Assembly (NCBI RefSeq): GCF_003837865.1
Contig: NZ_RQIS01000025.1
Coordinates: forward strand, 1-52,144
Origin: Paraburkholderia dinghuensis
GTDB lineage: Bacteria; Pseudomonadota; Gammaproteobacteria; Burkholderiales; Burkholderiaceae
Direction: 5' to 3'
DNA length: 52,144 bases
The position numbers and the translations under genes were made by a program. Every line of letters starts with the position of its first letter. The first letter of the stretch is position 1. Of the stretch, positions 25,812 to 34,344 are shown piece by piece. Under the pieces are notes generated by a model. It was not told the origin of the DNA and did not search any database. It saw nothing but the letters and a program-made list of their open reading frames with translations.

Positions 25812-26869
25812 GAAGCGGCCAGCTTCCAGCCGATCGTCTCGCCGCCGCGCAGCGGCACGACCGGCGTGTCACCGGCCGTCACTTCGGCGGGCAACGTCCA
25901 TGCCTCGCGCCGCAACGTCACCTTCTCGGTGCTGCGCGGCAGGCCGTAGAAGTCCGCGCCGAAGAAGCTCGCGAAACCTTCGAGCTTGTCGAGCGCGCCC
26001 GCATTGTCGAACGCCTCCGCATACAGTTCGAGCGCGTGCAACGCCGTATAGCAGCCCGCGCAGCCACATGCGTGCTCCTTCAGCCCCTTCGGATGCGGCG
26101 CGCTATCCGTGCCGAGGAAGAAACGCGGGTCGCCCGAAGTCGCTGCCTCGACGAGCGCGACGCGATGGGTCTCGCGCTTGAGCACCGGCAGGCAGTAGTA
26201 GTGCGGACGGATACCGCCCTGGAAGATAGCGTTGCGGTTGTACAGCAGGTGATGCGCCGTGATCGTCGCCCCAAGCAGGTCCGGGGCGGCGTTATCGGCG
26301 CGGATGTAGTCGACGGCATCCTTCGTCGTGATGTGCTCGAATACCACTTTGAGCGCCGGAAAATCGCGGCGCAGCGGCGCCAGCACACGGTCGATAAAGA
26401 CCTTTTCACGGTCGAACAGGTCGATGTCGGCGTTCGTCACCTCACCATGCACGAGCAGCGGCATGCCCGCTTCCTGCATCGCTTCCAGCGTCTTTGCGCA
26501 CTTGAGGATGTCGGTCACGCCTGCATCCGAGTTCGTCGTCGCGCCCGCGGGATAGAGCTTCACGCCATGCACAAAGCCGCTTTCGCGCGCGCGGCGGATT
26601 TCGTCGGGCGGCGTGTTGTCGGTGAGATAGAGCGTCATCAGCGGCTGGAAACGCATGCCCGCGGGCAACGCCGCGAGAATGCGCTCGCGGTACGCAGCGG
26701 CCTGTTCGGTCGTCGTGACCGGCGGCTTCAGGTTCGGCATGATGATCGCGCGGCCGAACTGGCGCGCGGTATGCGGCAGCACCGCCGCGAGCATGGCGCC
26801 GTCGCGGACATGCAGGTGCCAGTCGTCGGGGCGGGTGAGCGTGAGAGTCGTCGGGGAAGAAGCGTTCAT
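25808..26869 (-). CDS. pyrC: Dihydroorotase
   Basis: The 353-residue class II enzyme closes carbamoyl-aspartate to dihydroorotate in pyrimidine synthesis. The zinc site is complete: HLH in DDWHLHVRDGAML, the carboxylated Lys in FVHGVKLYPAGATTNSDAG, His in LLVHGEVTN, His in VVFEHITTKDAVDYI and the catalytic Asp in FLGTDSAPHP. ATG at 26869 gives family length; the frame open to 26983 is rejected. DUF3025 is coupled downstream. Confidence 0.96.
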   Translation of the reverse strand: MNASSPTTLTLTRPDDWHLHVRDGAMLAAVLPHTARQFGRAIIMPNLKPPVTTTEQAAAYRERILAALPAGMRFQPLMTLYLTDNTPPDEIRRARESGFVHGVKLYPAGATTNSDAGVTDILKCAKTLEAMQEAGMPLLVHGEVTNADIDLFDREKVFIDRVLAPLRRDFPALKVVFEHITTKDAVDYIRADNAAPDLLGATITAHHLLYNRNAIFQGGIRPHYYCLPVLKRETHRVALVEAATSGDPRFFLGTDSAPHPKGLKEHACGCAGCYTALHALELYAEAFDNAGALDKLEGFASFFGADFYGLPRSTEKVTLRREAWTLPAEVTAGDTPVVPLRGGETIGWKLAAS

Positions 26870-27269
26870 GGCGATCGAATGCAGCGGATAACGGACTAAA
26901 GCAAGGCAAAAACGGGCAAAACGCACAGCGGCCGGGTACATCGGCAAACCAGCGCCGGGCGAAGTACAGGAAAGCGCAGGCACACGGGCGGATGGCGTGC
27001 GTTACGCGACCCTGCGGCTTGTGGCGCGCCGCCCGGTGCGAACCACCTGGCGCAATCCGGCACCCTCAACAAGTTTCGCCAGCGAAACCGGATGCAGCGC
27101 CCGACACCGTCGGCGTCGCGTCTGAGCGACAGCCACCGCCCTTCGCACGCCGCGCGAAAACCATCCGACAAATTTCGCGCTGGCAACGCGCAGCCCGGTG
27201 ATATGCTTGGAAAATCATCATTGTACCGGGTCGTCGGGCTGCAACGCCGCGCCGCATCACGCATTCATC
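26870..27269. promoter_or_regulatory. Divergent intergenic region with two GCGAAA palindromes
   Basis: The 400 bases between pyrC and the amidotransferase gene contain no convincing gene. Two inverted repeats share a GCGAAA/TTTCGC core: GTTTCGC-CA-GCGAAAC at 27073-27088, and GCGCGAAA (27152-27159) with TTTCGCGC (27173-27180). They could be operators for either gene. Confidence 0.35.
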
Positions 27270-28181
27270 ATGTGCCAACTACTCGGAATGAACTGCGCCG
27301 CGCCGACGGACGTCACGTTCTCCTTCACGGGATTCGCGGCGCGCGGCGGCGCCACCGACCACCACGCCGACGGCTGGGGCATCGCGTTCTTCGAAGACAA
27401 GGCCTGCCGTCTCTTCATCGACCACGAGGCGTCTGCGCGCTCGCCGATCGCCGAGATGGTCAAGCGCTACCCGATCAAGTCGCGCAACACCATCGCGCAT
27501 ATCCGCAAGGCCACGCAAGGGCGCATCCTGCTCGAGAACAGCCACCCGTTCCTGCGCGAACTGTGGGGCCGCCACTGGATCTTCGCGCACAACGGCGACC
27601 TGCAGGACTTCAATCCCACGATGTCGGGTGTTTATCAGCCGGTCGGCACGACCGACAGCGAACGCGCTTTCTGCGCGCTGCTGGAGGGATTGCGCAACGC
27701 GTTTCCAGGTTCGCAGCCGCCGCTTGACGAACTCTTCGCGGCGCTCGAATCGCTCACGCGCGAGATCACGCAGTTCGGCGTATTCAACTTTCTGATGTCA
27801 AACGGCCAGGCGCTTTTCGCGCACTGCTCGACTCACCTGTACTACCTCGTGCGCCGCTGGCCGTTTTCGACCGCGCATCTCGTCGACGCCGACGTCACCG
27901 TCAACTTCGCGAACTACACGACGCCTGAAGACCGCGTCGCTGTAATCGCGACTGCGCCGCTCACCGACAACGAAGTGTGGACGCGTTTCGCGCCAGGCGA
28001 TCTGCTGATGTTCCAGCACGGCGACGTGGTTGCACACGCCAGCGTTCCTGTCCCGCAGAAGGTGCTGGACAAGCTGAACAATCCGTCGACGGATGCCTCC
28101 GCGAGCGCGCCGTGTCCGCCCCCGGGCGCGCAAACCGTGGACATCGAAGCCGCCGCTGCGATGCAGACCTGGGGCGAATAG
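27270..28181 (+). CDS. Class II glutamine amidotransferase
   Basis: The 303-residue product starts MCQLLGMNCAAPTDVTFSF, so Cys2 becomes the N-terminal nucleophile after Met removal. Further class II motifs are RGGATDHHADGWGIAFFED, IAHIRKATQGRILLENSHPF and IFAHNGDLQDF. No synthase or asparagine-synthetase domain follows, so it is a stand-alone YafJ-type amidotransferase with unknown acceptor. ATG at 27270 is required to place the catalytic Cys; the frame open to 27198 is rejected. Confidence 0.9.
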   Translation: MCQLLGMNCAAPTDVTFSFTGFAARGGATDHHADGWGIAFFEDKACRLFIDHEASARSPIAEMVKRYPIKSRNTIAHIRKATQGRILLENSHPFLRELWGRHWIFAHNGDLQDFNPTMSGVYQPVGTTDSERAFCALLEGLRNAFPGSQPPLDELFAALESLTREITQFGVFNFLMSNGQALFAHCSTHLYYLVRRWPFSTAHLVDADVTVNFANYTTPEDRVAVIATAPLTDNEVWTRFAPGDLLMFQHGDVVAHASVPVPQKVLDKLNNPSTDASASAPCPPPGAQTVDIEAAAAMQTWGE

Positions 28182-28211
28182 CGCGCCTCCACCTGCACAA
28201 ACGCTCAAAGC

Positions 28212-28247
28212 AAAACGCCGCGCAGGCCCGAAAGCCGCGCGGCGTTT
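28212..28247. terminator. Terminator between amidotransferase gene and gltL
   Basis: AAACGCCGCGC (28213-28223) pairs with GCGCGGCGTTT (28237-28247), with A/T on both sides. It lies between convergent genes. Confidence 0.7.
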
Positions 28248-28299
28248 CCTGTTTCGACGCCGGGCTGCAAAGCCCGACGCGGCAGGTTTGACGAGCCCC

Positions 28300-29025
28300 T
28301 TAATGCAGGATCTTCGCGAGAAAATCCTTCGCGCGATCCGACTTCGGGTTCGCGAAAAAGTCTTCCTTGCGGTCGTCCTCGACGATGAGCCCCTTGTCCA
28401 TGAAGATCACGCGATGCGCGACCTTCTTCGCAAAGCCCATCTCGTGAGTCACGCACATCATCGTCATGCCTTCCTGCGCGAGTTCGACCATCACGTCGAG
28501 CACCTCGTTGATCATCTCCGGATCGAGCGCCGAGGTCGGCTCGTCGAACAGCATCGCGATCGGGTCCATCGAGAGCGCTCGCGCAATCGCGACACGCTGC
28601 TGCTGACCACCTGAAAGCTGGCCCGGAAACTTCTCCGCGTGCGCGCGCAGGCCCACGCGGTCGAGCAGTTTCAGCCCCTTCTCGGTCGCTTCATCCTTGC
28701 TGCGGCCGAGCACCTTGATTTGCGCGAGCGTCAGGTTTTCGGTGATCGACAGGTGCGGGAACAGCTCGAAGTGCTGGAACACCATGCCCACTTTCGAACG
28801 CAGCTTCGAGAGGTTGGTCTTCTTGTCGCTGACACTCTGGCCGTTCACGAGGATCTCGCCCTGCTGGAACGGCTCAAGCCCGTTGACGGTCTTGATGAGC
28901 GTGGACTTGCCCGAGCCCGAAGGCCCGCACACCACCACGACCTCACCCTTTTTCACTTCCGTCGTGCAATCGGTCAGCACCTGGAAATGACCGTACCACT
29001 TCGAAACGTTCTTTATCGAAATCAT
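28300..29025 (-). CDS. gltL: Glutamate/aspartate ABC transporter ATP-binding protein
   Basis: The 241-residue ATPase powers uptake of glutamate and aspartate. Walker A is VVCGPSGSGKSTLIKTVNG, the ABC signature is PGQLSGGQQQRVAIARAL, Walker B is AMLFDEPTSALDPEMI, and the switch His is in MMCVTHEMGFAKKVAH. ATG at 29025 (MISIKNVSKWYGHFQVL) overlaps the gltK stop by four bases; the longer open frame to 29652 is an overlap shadow of gltK. Last gene of gltIJKL. Confidence 0.95.
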   Translation of the reverse strand: MISIKNVSKWYGHFQVLTDCTTEVKKGEVVVVCGPSGSGKSTLIKTVNGLEPFQQGEILVNGQSVSDKKTNLSKLRSKVGMVFQHFELFPHLSITENLTLAQIKVLGRSKDEATEKGLKLLDRVGLRAHAEKFPGQLSGGQQQRVAIARALSMDPIAMLFDEPTSALDPEMINEVLDVMVELAQEGMTMMCVTHEMGFAKKVAHRVIFMDKGLIVEDDRKEDFFANPKSDRAKDFLAKILH

Positions 29026-29702
29026 GTCGCGACCTTTTTCTGAAGACTTTTCACGATGCCCGAAGCGATCACACAGACGACGAAATAGCACGCGCCCGCG
29101 AACAGCACCATCTCGACCGTGGTCCCATCGCGGTCGCCGATATTCGTCGCGGTGCGGAAGAAGTCCGCGAGACTGATCACGTAGACGAGCGCCGTATCCT
29201 GAAAGAGCACGATGGCCTGCGTGAGCAGGAGCGGAACCATCGCGCGAAACGCCTGCGGCAGCACGACGTGTTGCATCGCCTGGCTGTAGCGCATGCCGAG
29301 CGCGAACGACGCGTTCACCTGTCCACGCGGCACTGCCTGAATGCCGGCGCGGATGATCTCCGAATAGTACGCCGCCTCGAAGAGCGAGAACGCAACCATC
29401 GCCGAGGCGAGCCGGATGTCGATGTTCGGCGACAGACTGAGCACGCTTTGCAGCAACTGCGGCACGATCAGGAAAAACCACAGCAGGACCATCACGAGCG
29501 GGATCGAACGGAACACCGTCACGTAGCCCTGCGCGAACCATTGAAGCGGCTTGATGCCCGAAAGCCGCAAGAGCGCGAGCAGCGTGCCCCACAGAATGCC
29601 CACGACGATCGCGCACACCGTGATTTCGAACGTGACGATCGCACCGGTCCACAAAGTAGGCAGTGCGCCCGGAATGCCACTCCAGTCGAAATGATGCATC
29701 AC
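29022..29702 (-). CDS. gltK: Glutamate/aspartate ABC transporter permease GltK
   Basis: The 226-residue inner-membrane permease has about five hydrophobic segments (for example WTGAIVTFEITVCAIVVGIL and VTVFRSIPLVMVLLWFFLIV). The coupling region AYYSEIIRAGIQAVPRGQVN and FALGMRYSQAMQHVVLPQAF is the EAA-type loop contacting GltL. It overlaps both neighbours by four bases (ATGA), showing tight coupling. Confidence 0.94.
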   Translation of the reverse strand: MMHHFDWSGIPGALPTLWTGAIVTFEITVCAIVVGILWGTLLALLRLSGIKPLQWFAQGYVTVFRSIPLVMVLLWFFLIVPQLLQSVLSLSPNIDIRLASAMVAFSLFEAAYYSEIIRAGIQAVPRGQVNASFALGMRYSQAMQHVVLPQAFRAMVPLLLTQAIVLFQDTALVYVISLADFFRTATNIGDRDGTTVEMVLFAGACYFVVCVIASGIVKSLQKKVAT

Positions 29703-30439
29703 TTGCCTCCGATATAGCCGGGCAGCCGGGTCCTCGCCTCGACCCAGCGCATCAGCGACATGACGACGAGATTGATGAGGACGTAGGCGAGCGTGACCGC
29801 GATGAACGACTCATAGGCCTGCGCCGTGTAGTCGACGAGCTGGCGAGCCTGCGCGGAAAGATCGAGCAGGCCGATCGTCGACGCAACCGCCGAGTTCTTG
29901 AAGATGTTGAGAAACTCGGACGTGAGCGGCGGCACGATGATGCGATACGCGACCGGCAACAACACGTAGCGATACGTCTGCCATTGCGTGAAGCCCACCG
30001 CGAGACCCGCGGCGCGCTGGCCCCGCGGCAGCGCATTGATCCCCGAGCGCACCTGCTCGCACACGCGCGCGCCGGTGAAGAGGCCAAGACAGAGAATCGA
30101 CGACGAGAAGAACTGCACGTTCGGCGGCAACTGCTTGAACCAGTTGCCGAGCGATGGCGGCAGCAGTTCCGGGATCACGAGATACCAGATGAAGAACTGC
30201 ACGATCAGCGGTATGTTGCGGAACACCGCGACGTACACGGTGCCCGCGCCCGAGGCCCACTTGTTCGGCACCGTGCGCAGAACGCCGAAGAACGACCCAA
30301 CGATGAGCGCGATCACCCACGCGGCAAGCGATACCGTGACCGTCACCCAGAGGCCGGAGATCAGCCAGCCGAGATAGGTCGTGGGCTCGCCGGTCGAGAC
30401 CGGGCTTAAGAGAATGCCCCAGTTCCAGTGGTAAGACAT
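29699..30439 (-). CDS. gltJ: Glutamate/aspartate ABC transporter permease GltJ
   Basis: The 246-residue inner-membrane permease starts MSYHWNWGILLSPVSTGEPT and has several membrane segments (VTVSLAAWVIALIVGSFFGV and IPLIVQFFIWYLVIPELLP). Its coupling loop reads ARVCEQVRSGINALPRGQRA followed by AGLAVGFTQWQTYRYVLLPV. It forms the channel with GltK. It is separated from gltI by about 90 bases containing a strong hairpin. Confidence 0.94.
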   Translation of the reverse strand: MSYHWNWGILLSPVSTGEPTTYLGWLISGLWVTVTVSLAAWVIALIVGSFFGVLRTVPNKWASGAGTVYVAVFRNIPLIVQFFIWYLVIPELLPPSLGNWFKQLPPNVQFFSSSILCLGLFTGARVCEQVRSGINALPRGQRAAGLAVGFTQWQTYRYVLLPVAYRIIVPPLTSEFLNIFKNSAVASTIGLLDLSAQARQLVDYTAQAYESFIAVTLAYVLINLVVMSLMRWVEARTRLPGYIGGK

Positions 30440-30458
30440 GTTGTGTCTCCAACAAAAA

Positions 30459-30498
30459 GAACGGAAGAAGCTGCGCTACTCCCGCGCTTCTTCCGTTC
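30459..30498 (-). promoter_or_regulatory. Intercistronic hairpin between gltI and gltJ
   Basis: A perfect 13-base stem (30459-30471 with 30486-30498; arms GAACGGAAGAAGC / GCTTCTTCCGTTC) and a 14-base loop lies between the binding-protein gene and the permeases. On the minus strand a short A-rich rather than T-rich tract follows after a few bases, so it is more likely an mRNA-stabilising or attenuating hairpin than a full terminator. Such hairpins commonly give higher expression of the binding protein. Confidence 0.65.
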
Positions 30499-30531
30499 CT
30501 GGCCATTGTGCGACTAGCGAGGGGGCAACGC

Positions 30532-31425
30532 TTAGTCGATCGCCTTGTCGTTCGGGTTCTTGAAAAGCGCCCGCATGTCGTCGCTCATGGGGAAGTTCAG
30601 GTTGAGGCCCTTGGGCGGAATCGGCGACTCGAACCACCGCTTGTAGATCACCTCGCCTTCGCCCGAGGTCTGAACCTTCGCGACGGCGTCGTCGGCTACC
30701 TTCTTGAACTCGGGGTCGTTCTTGCGCATCATGCAGCCGTAAGCTTCACGCGATTGCGGTGTGCCGACAATCACGAAATCGCCCGGATTGTTCGACTTCG
30801 CACGCTCGCCCGCCAGCAGCGCGTCGTCCATCATGAACGCCACTGCGCGGCCCGTCGAGAGCGTCAGGAACGAGTCGCCGTGGTCCTTCGCGCTGATGAT
30901 GTTCATGCCCATGTTCTTGTCCTGGTTCATCTTGCGCAGAATACGCTCGGACGTCGTGCCCGCCGTTGTGACGACGGTCTTGCCCTTCAGGTCAGCGAAA
31001 TCCTTGATGCCCGCATCCTTCTTCGTCATGAGACGCGTGCCGATCACGAAAATCGTGTTCGAGAACGCGGCCTGCTGCTGACGCTCTGCGTTGTTCGTGG
31101 TCGAACCGCATTCGATATCCACCGTGCCATTCTGCACGAGCGGGATGCGGTTCTGCGACGTGATCGGCACGAGCTTGACCTTCAGGTTCGGCATGTTCAG
31201 CTTCTGCTTCACAGCGTCGACGATCTTCAGCGCGTAATCCTGCGAGTAGCCGATCACGTTCTGCTTGTCATCGTAGTAGGAAAACGGAATCGACGATTCC
31301 CGGTGACCCAGCGAGATGACGCCTGTGTCCTTGATCTTCTTGAGCGTGCCACTGTCCTGCGCGTAGGCGCTCGCAGAAACGAGTCCGAGGGTGGCGAGAG
31401 CGAGTGCGGCGATTTTGATCTTCAT
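30532..31425 (-). CDS. gltI: Glutamate/aspartate ABC transporter substrate-binding protein
   Basis: The 297-residue periplasmic protein has a signal peptide (MKIKIAALALATLGLVSASA, then YAQ-DSGTL) and family motifs DTGVISLGHRESSIPFSYYD, VDIECGSTTNNAERQQQAAF and ERAKSNNPGDFVIVGTPQSR. ATG at 31425 is supported by an AGGAGT site; the frame open to 31569 is rejected. First gene of gltIJKL; with gdhA immediately upstream, the region forms a glutamate uptake and catabolism neighbourhood. Confidence 0.95.
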   Translation of the reverse strand: MKIKIAALALATLGLVSASAYAQDSGTLKKIKDTGVISLGHRESSIPFSYYDDKQNVIGYSQDYALKIVDAVKQKLNMPNLKVKLVPITSQNRIPLVQNGTVDIECGSTTNNAERQQQAAFSNTIFVIGTRLMTKKDAGIKDFADLKGKTVVTTAGTTSERILRKMNQDKNMGMNIISAKDHGDSFLTLSTGRAVAFMMDDALLAGERAKSNNPGDFVIVGTPQSREAYGCMMRKNDPEFKKVADDAVAKVQTSGEGEVIYKRWFESPIPPKGLNLNFPMSDDMRALFKNPNDKAID

Positions 31426-31548
31426 CTTTTGACTCCTGAGCAGAAAACGACCTTTGCAGTGTAGCAAAGTAATAAATTTGAAAGAATAAGGCCGCGCGAA
31501 AGCGTTCTCCCCGTCCATCACGGGTTGCTGCGCTGCGTCAGGATGTGC

Positions 31549-31581
31549 AAAAGCGGACGGCCCCGCCAAGGTCCCGTCCGC
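31549..31581 (-). terminator. Intrinsic terminator after gdhA
   Basis: On the minus strand GCGGACGG (31581-31574) and CCGTCCGC (31560-31553) form the stem, followed by TTTT (31552-31549). It separates gdhA from gltI. Confidence 0.7.
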
Positions 31582-31652
31582 TCCTGACTACTGCTCCGTA
31601 GCGGGTGCAAACGTGCCCCCGCCATGTCGTGTCGATCAAGCGTCGATAAAAC

Positions 31653-32954
31653 TCAGGGATACAGGCCGCGCATTTCGCGCGCCATCAGAATGCGCTTGCA
31701 CGCGACGATGAACGCCGCCGTGCGCATCGACACCTTTTGCTCGCTCGCCACTTGCCAGACCGCGGCGAACGCTTCGCGCATGACGCGCTCGAGACGCTCG
31801 TTGATTTCCGCTTCGGTCCAGAAGAAGCTCGAGAAGTCCTGCACCCATTCGAAGTAAGAGACGGTCACGCCGCCCGCGTTCGCCACCACGTCGGGCATCA
31901 CGAGGATGCCCTTGTCGTGAAGAATGTCGTCCGCTGCCGTCGTGGTCGGGCCGTTCGCGCCTTCCACGATGATCTTCGTGCGAATCTTCGGCGCGTTCTT
32001 TTCGGTGATCTGGTTTTCCAGCGCGGCCGGGATCAGGATGTCGGTCTCGATGGTCCAGAACTCGTCGTTGGAGAGGACATCGGCGCCAGCGAAGCCCGCC
32101 ACGCCACCGGTCTTCGCGACGTGTTCGAGCAGCGCCACGGAGTCGATGCCGCCCGACTTGTACAGCGAGCCGGTATGGTCCTGCACCGCAACGATTCGCG
32201 AACCGGCTTCCTGGAAGAGGCGCGCAGCGATGCCGCCCACGTTGCCGAAGCCCTGCACGGCGATGCGCGCACCTTCGATGCTCAGCCCCGTGCGCCGAGC
32301 CGCTTCGCAGCCGACGACGAACACGCCACGACCCGTCGCTTCGCGGCGGCCGAGCGAGCCGCCGAGCGAGATGGGCTTGCCGGTCACGACGCCCGTGGCC
32401 GTCTGGCCCTGGTTCATCGAGTAGGTGTCCATCATCCACGCCATGATCTGCTCATTCGTGTTGACGTCCGGCGCAGGAATGTCGGTGTTCGGTCCGATGA
32501 TGATGCCGATTTCGCTCGTGTAGCGGCGCGTCACGCGTTCGAGTTCGCCGCGCGAGAGGGTTCGCGGATCAACGCGAATGCCGCCCTTCGCGCCGCCATA
32601 CGGCACGTTCACCGCGGCGTTCTTCACCGACATCCACGCGGACAATGCCATCACTTCGGATAACGTAACATCCTGGTGATAACGGACACCGCCTTTGCCG
32701 GGACCGCGCGACACATTGTGCTGAACGCGATAGCCTTCGAAGTGCGCGACGGTGCCGTTATCGAGTTCGATGGGCACGTCGACGATCAGGATGCGCTTCG
32801 GGCGCTTGAGTGTTTCGAGCCAGCGCGAGAGCGGGCCGAGATACGGCGCGACGCGATCGACCTGACGAAGGTAGTTGCCCCAGGGGCCGAGATCGTCGGC
32901 GTGGAGATAGGAGGGAACCGACGACAAAGCAGCAGACTGCAGTTGGGATGACAT
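31653..32954 (-). CDS. gdhA: Glutamate dehydrogenase (Glu/Leu/Phe/Val family)
   Basis: The 433-residue cytosolic enzyme interconverts glutamate and 2-oxoglutarate plus ammonia. Substrate-site motifs are SRGPGKGGVRYHQDVTLSEV and AAVNVPYGGAKGGIRVDPR, with the conserved lysines. The cofactor domain has ARIAVQGFGNVGGIAARLFQ. Start ATG at 32954 gives MSSQLQSAALSSVPSYLHAD; the frame open to 33014 is rejected. Length fits the hexameric class. Coenzyme preference (NAD or NADP) was not determined. A LysR gene lies upstream with a palindrome between them. Confidence 0.95.
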   Translation of the reverse strand: MSSQLQSAALSSVPSYLHADDLGPWGNYLRQVDRVAPYLGPLSRWLETLKRPKRILIVDVPIELDNGTVAHFEGYRVQHNVSRGPGKGGVRYHQDVTLSEVMALSAWMSVKNAAVNVPYGGAKGGIRVDPRTLSRGELERVTRRYTSEIGIIIGPNTDIPAPDVNTNEQIMAWMMDTYSMNQGQTATGVVTGKPISLGGSLGRREATGRGVFVVGCEAARRTGLSIEGARIAVQGFGNVGGIAARLFQEAGSRIVAVQDHTGSLYKSGGIDSVALLEHVAKTGGVAGFAGADVLSNDEFWTIETDILIPAALENQITEKNAPKIRTKIIVEGANGPTTTAADDILHDKGILVMPDVVANAGGVTVSYFEWVQDFSSFFWTEAEINERLERVMREAFAAVWQVASEQKVSMRTAAFIVACKRILMAREMRGLYP

Positions 32955-33294
32955 GAACGCTCCAGCGATCGAACAAGTGGTGCCATTGTCAGAAAAGCCC
33001 CACATGAAATCCAATGCCGTTTGATTATCTCGTTATGTTTATTTTGCATAACACCCCGAAGCCGACATAGCGTATGCATGCGGGTATCGGTAGCGTTTTT
33101 TGTCGTTTGTCAACGGTTGCCGCCGGAGTGTCGGTGAACGGTCCTCCATGGGAGAAGGTGTGAGCCGGCCTTCGCCCGCGTGCGCAACGCACCGCATTGC
33201 GATGACTTTCACAGCCGGACGCTTTCGTGAGTGCGGGCGTTGCTTGCAACTTCGTCGGCTTGACTGACGCTTCTCTGCCCCGCGTCCCTGCCCT
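32955..33294. other. gdhA upstream region
   Basis: About 340 bases between the LysR gene and gdhA. It contains the palindrome at 33032-33052 and otherwise no gene that could be supported. The AT-rich segment 33000-33060 is the likely gdhA promoter. Confidence 0.4.
33032..33052 (-). promoter_or_regulatory. LysR-type operator before gdhA
   Basis: GTTATG (33032-33037) and CATAAC (33047-33052) form an inverted repeat with a 9-base AT-rich centre, containing the T-N11-A layout typical of LysR binding sites. It is about 80 bases before the gdhA start and near the 3' end of the LysR gene's downstream spacer. Confidence 0.5.
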
Positions 33295-34251
33295 TTACGC
33301 GCTGCCCTGCGCGAGTTCCTCGCTCACCGCATCCCACACCCGGCTGACGAGCGCGCGGCGCGCGTCCTCGCCTTGCGCCGCGAACTTGTCGCGATAGAGG
33401 CGAATTTCCATGTCGAGCGTGAATTGCCCCGCGGGCGTACCGCGAGTCGCGCGGTCGAGCCGGATGAGATCGCCCTGCGCCACCGCGTCCTCTACCGCGC
33501 TATGAGGCAGGAACGCGATGCCGTGGCCCGCGAGCGTCATCGCCTTGAGGCCCTCCGCCATGTCGGTCTCGTAGACGCGGTCCAGATAGAGTCGCGTCGG
33601 CGCATTGCCGACGATCACCTCCGTCATGCGGCCGAGATAAGCGTTCGGCGTATACGAAAGGTAAGGCGTGGGCGCGTCGGCCGTGCCGGGCAGCGTGTAG
33701 CGCGGACGGCCCACGCGCTGCGGCGCGGAATACGGACTGATCGACTCGATGCCAAGCGTGAGCGTGTCGTAGCGCGCGGGGTCGAGCGTCACGGGATGAC
33801 TCGGATGGTGATAGCCCATCACGAGATCGCAGCCTCCCTCCACGAGCGAGAGCACCGCGTCGTGCACGTTGAGCGCGCGCAGACGGGTATTGATGCGGCC
33901 GAGCTTGGCCTCGATGCGCTGTAGCCAGCGCGGAAAATACGTGAGCGAGAGCGTGTGCGGCACGGCGAATTCGATCGTCGCCTCGGGCGTCCCCGTGTGG
34001 CCGCGCAGCAGCGTGCGCGCTTCGTGAAACTGCGACAGCATCGCGAGCGCCTGCTCGTAGAACACCTGGCCCGCGGCGGTGAGGCGCGTCGGATAGACCG
34101 ATCGATCGATCAATTCCGTGCCGAGCCACGCTTCGAGTGCCTGGATGCGGCGCGAAAACGCCGGCTGGGTCACGTGCCGCAATTCGGCGGAGCGGCTGAA
34201 ACTATGCGTCTCCGCGAGCGAAACGAAGTCTTCGAGCCATTTGAGTTCCAT
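33295..34251 (-). CDS. LysR-family transcriptional regulator
   Basis: The 318-residue regulator has the N-terminal winged helix-turn-helix MELKWLEDFVSLAETHSFSR, SAELRHVTQPAFSRRIQALE, and AWLGTELIDRSVYPTRLTAA. The remaining 220 residues form the effector-binding domain. It lies upstream of gdhA on the same strand, with a LysR-type palindrome in the gap, so it is a reasonable candidate regulator of gdhA; the inducer is unknown. Confidence 0.9.
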   Translation of the reverse strand: MELKWLEDFVSLAETHSFSRSAELRHVTQPAFSRRIQALEAWLGTELIDRSVYPTRLTAAGQVFYEQALAMLSQFHEARTLLRGHTGTPEATIEFAVPHTLSLTYFPRWLQRIEAKLGRINTRLRALNVHDAVLSLVEGGCDLVMGYHHPSHPVTLDPARYDTLTLGIESISPYSAPQRVGRPRYTLPGTADAPTPYLSYTPNAYLGRMTEVIVGNAPTRLYLDRVYETDMAEGLKAMTLAGHGIAFLPHSAVEDAVAQGDLIRLDRATRGTPAGQFTLDMEIRLYRDKFAAQGEDARRALVSRVWDAVSEELAQGSA

Positions 34252-34344
34252 GCGAATCGCGCGTCCAGTGACGTGCCTGGTGATGTGAAGTCCGCATTCT
34301 AGGCCCGCCGCTGTAAATCAGGGGCAAGACTGCCCGGTGTTGCA

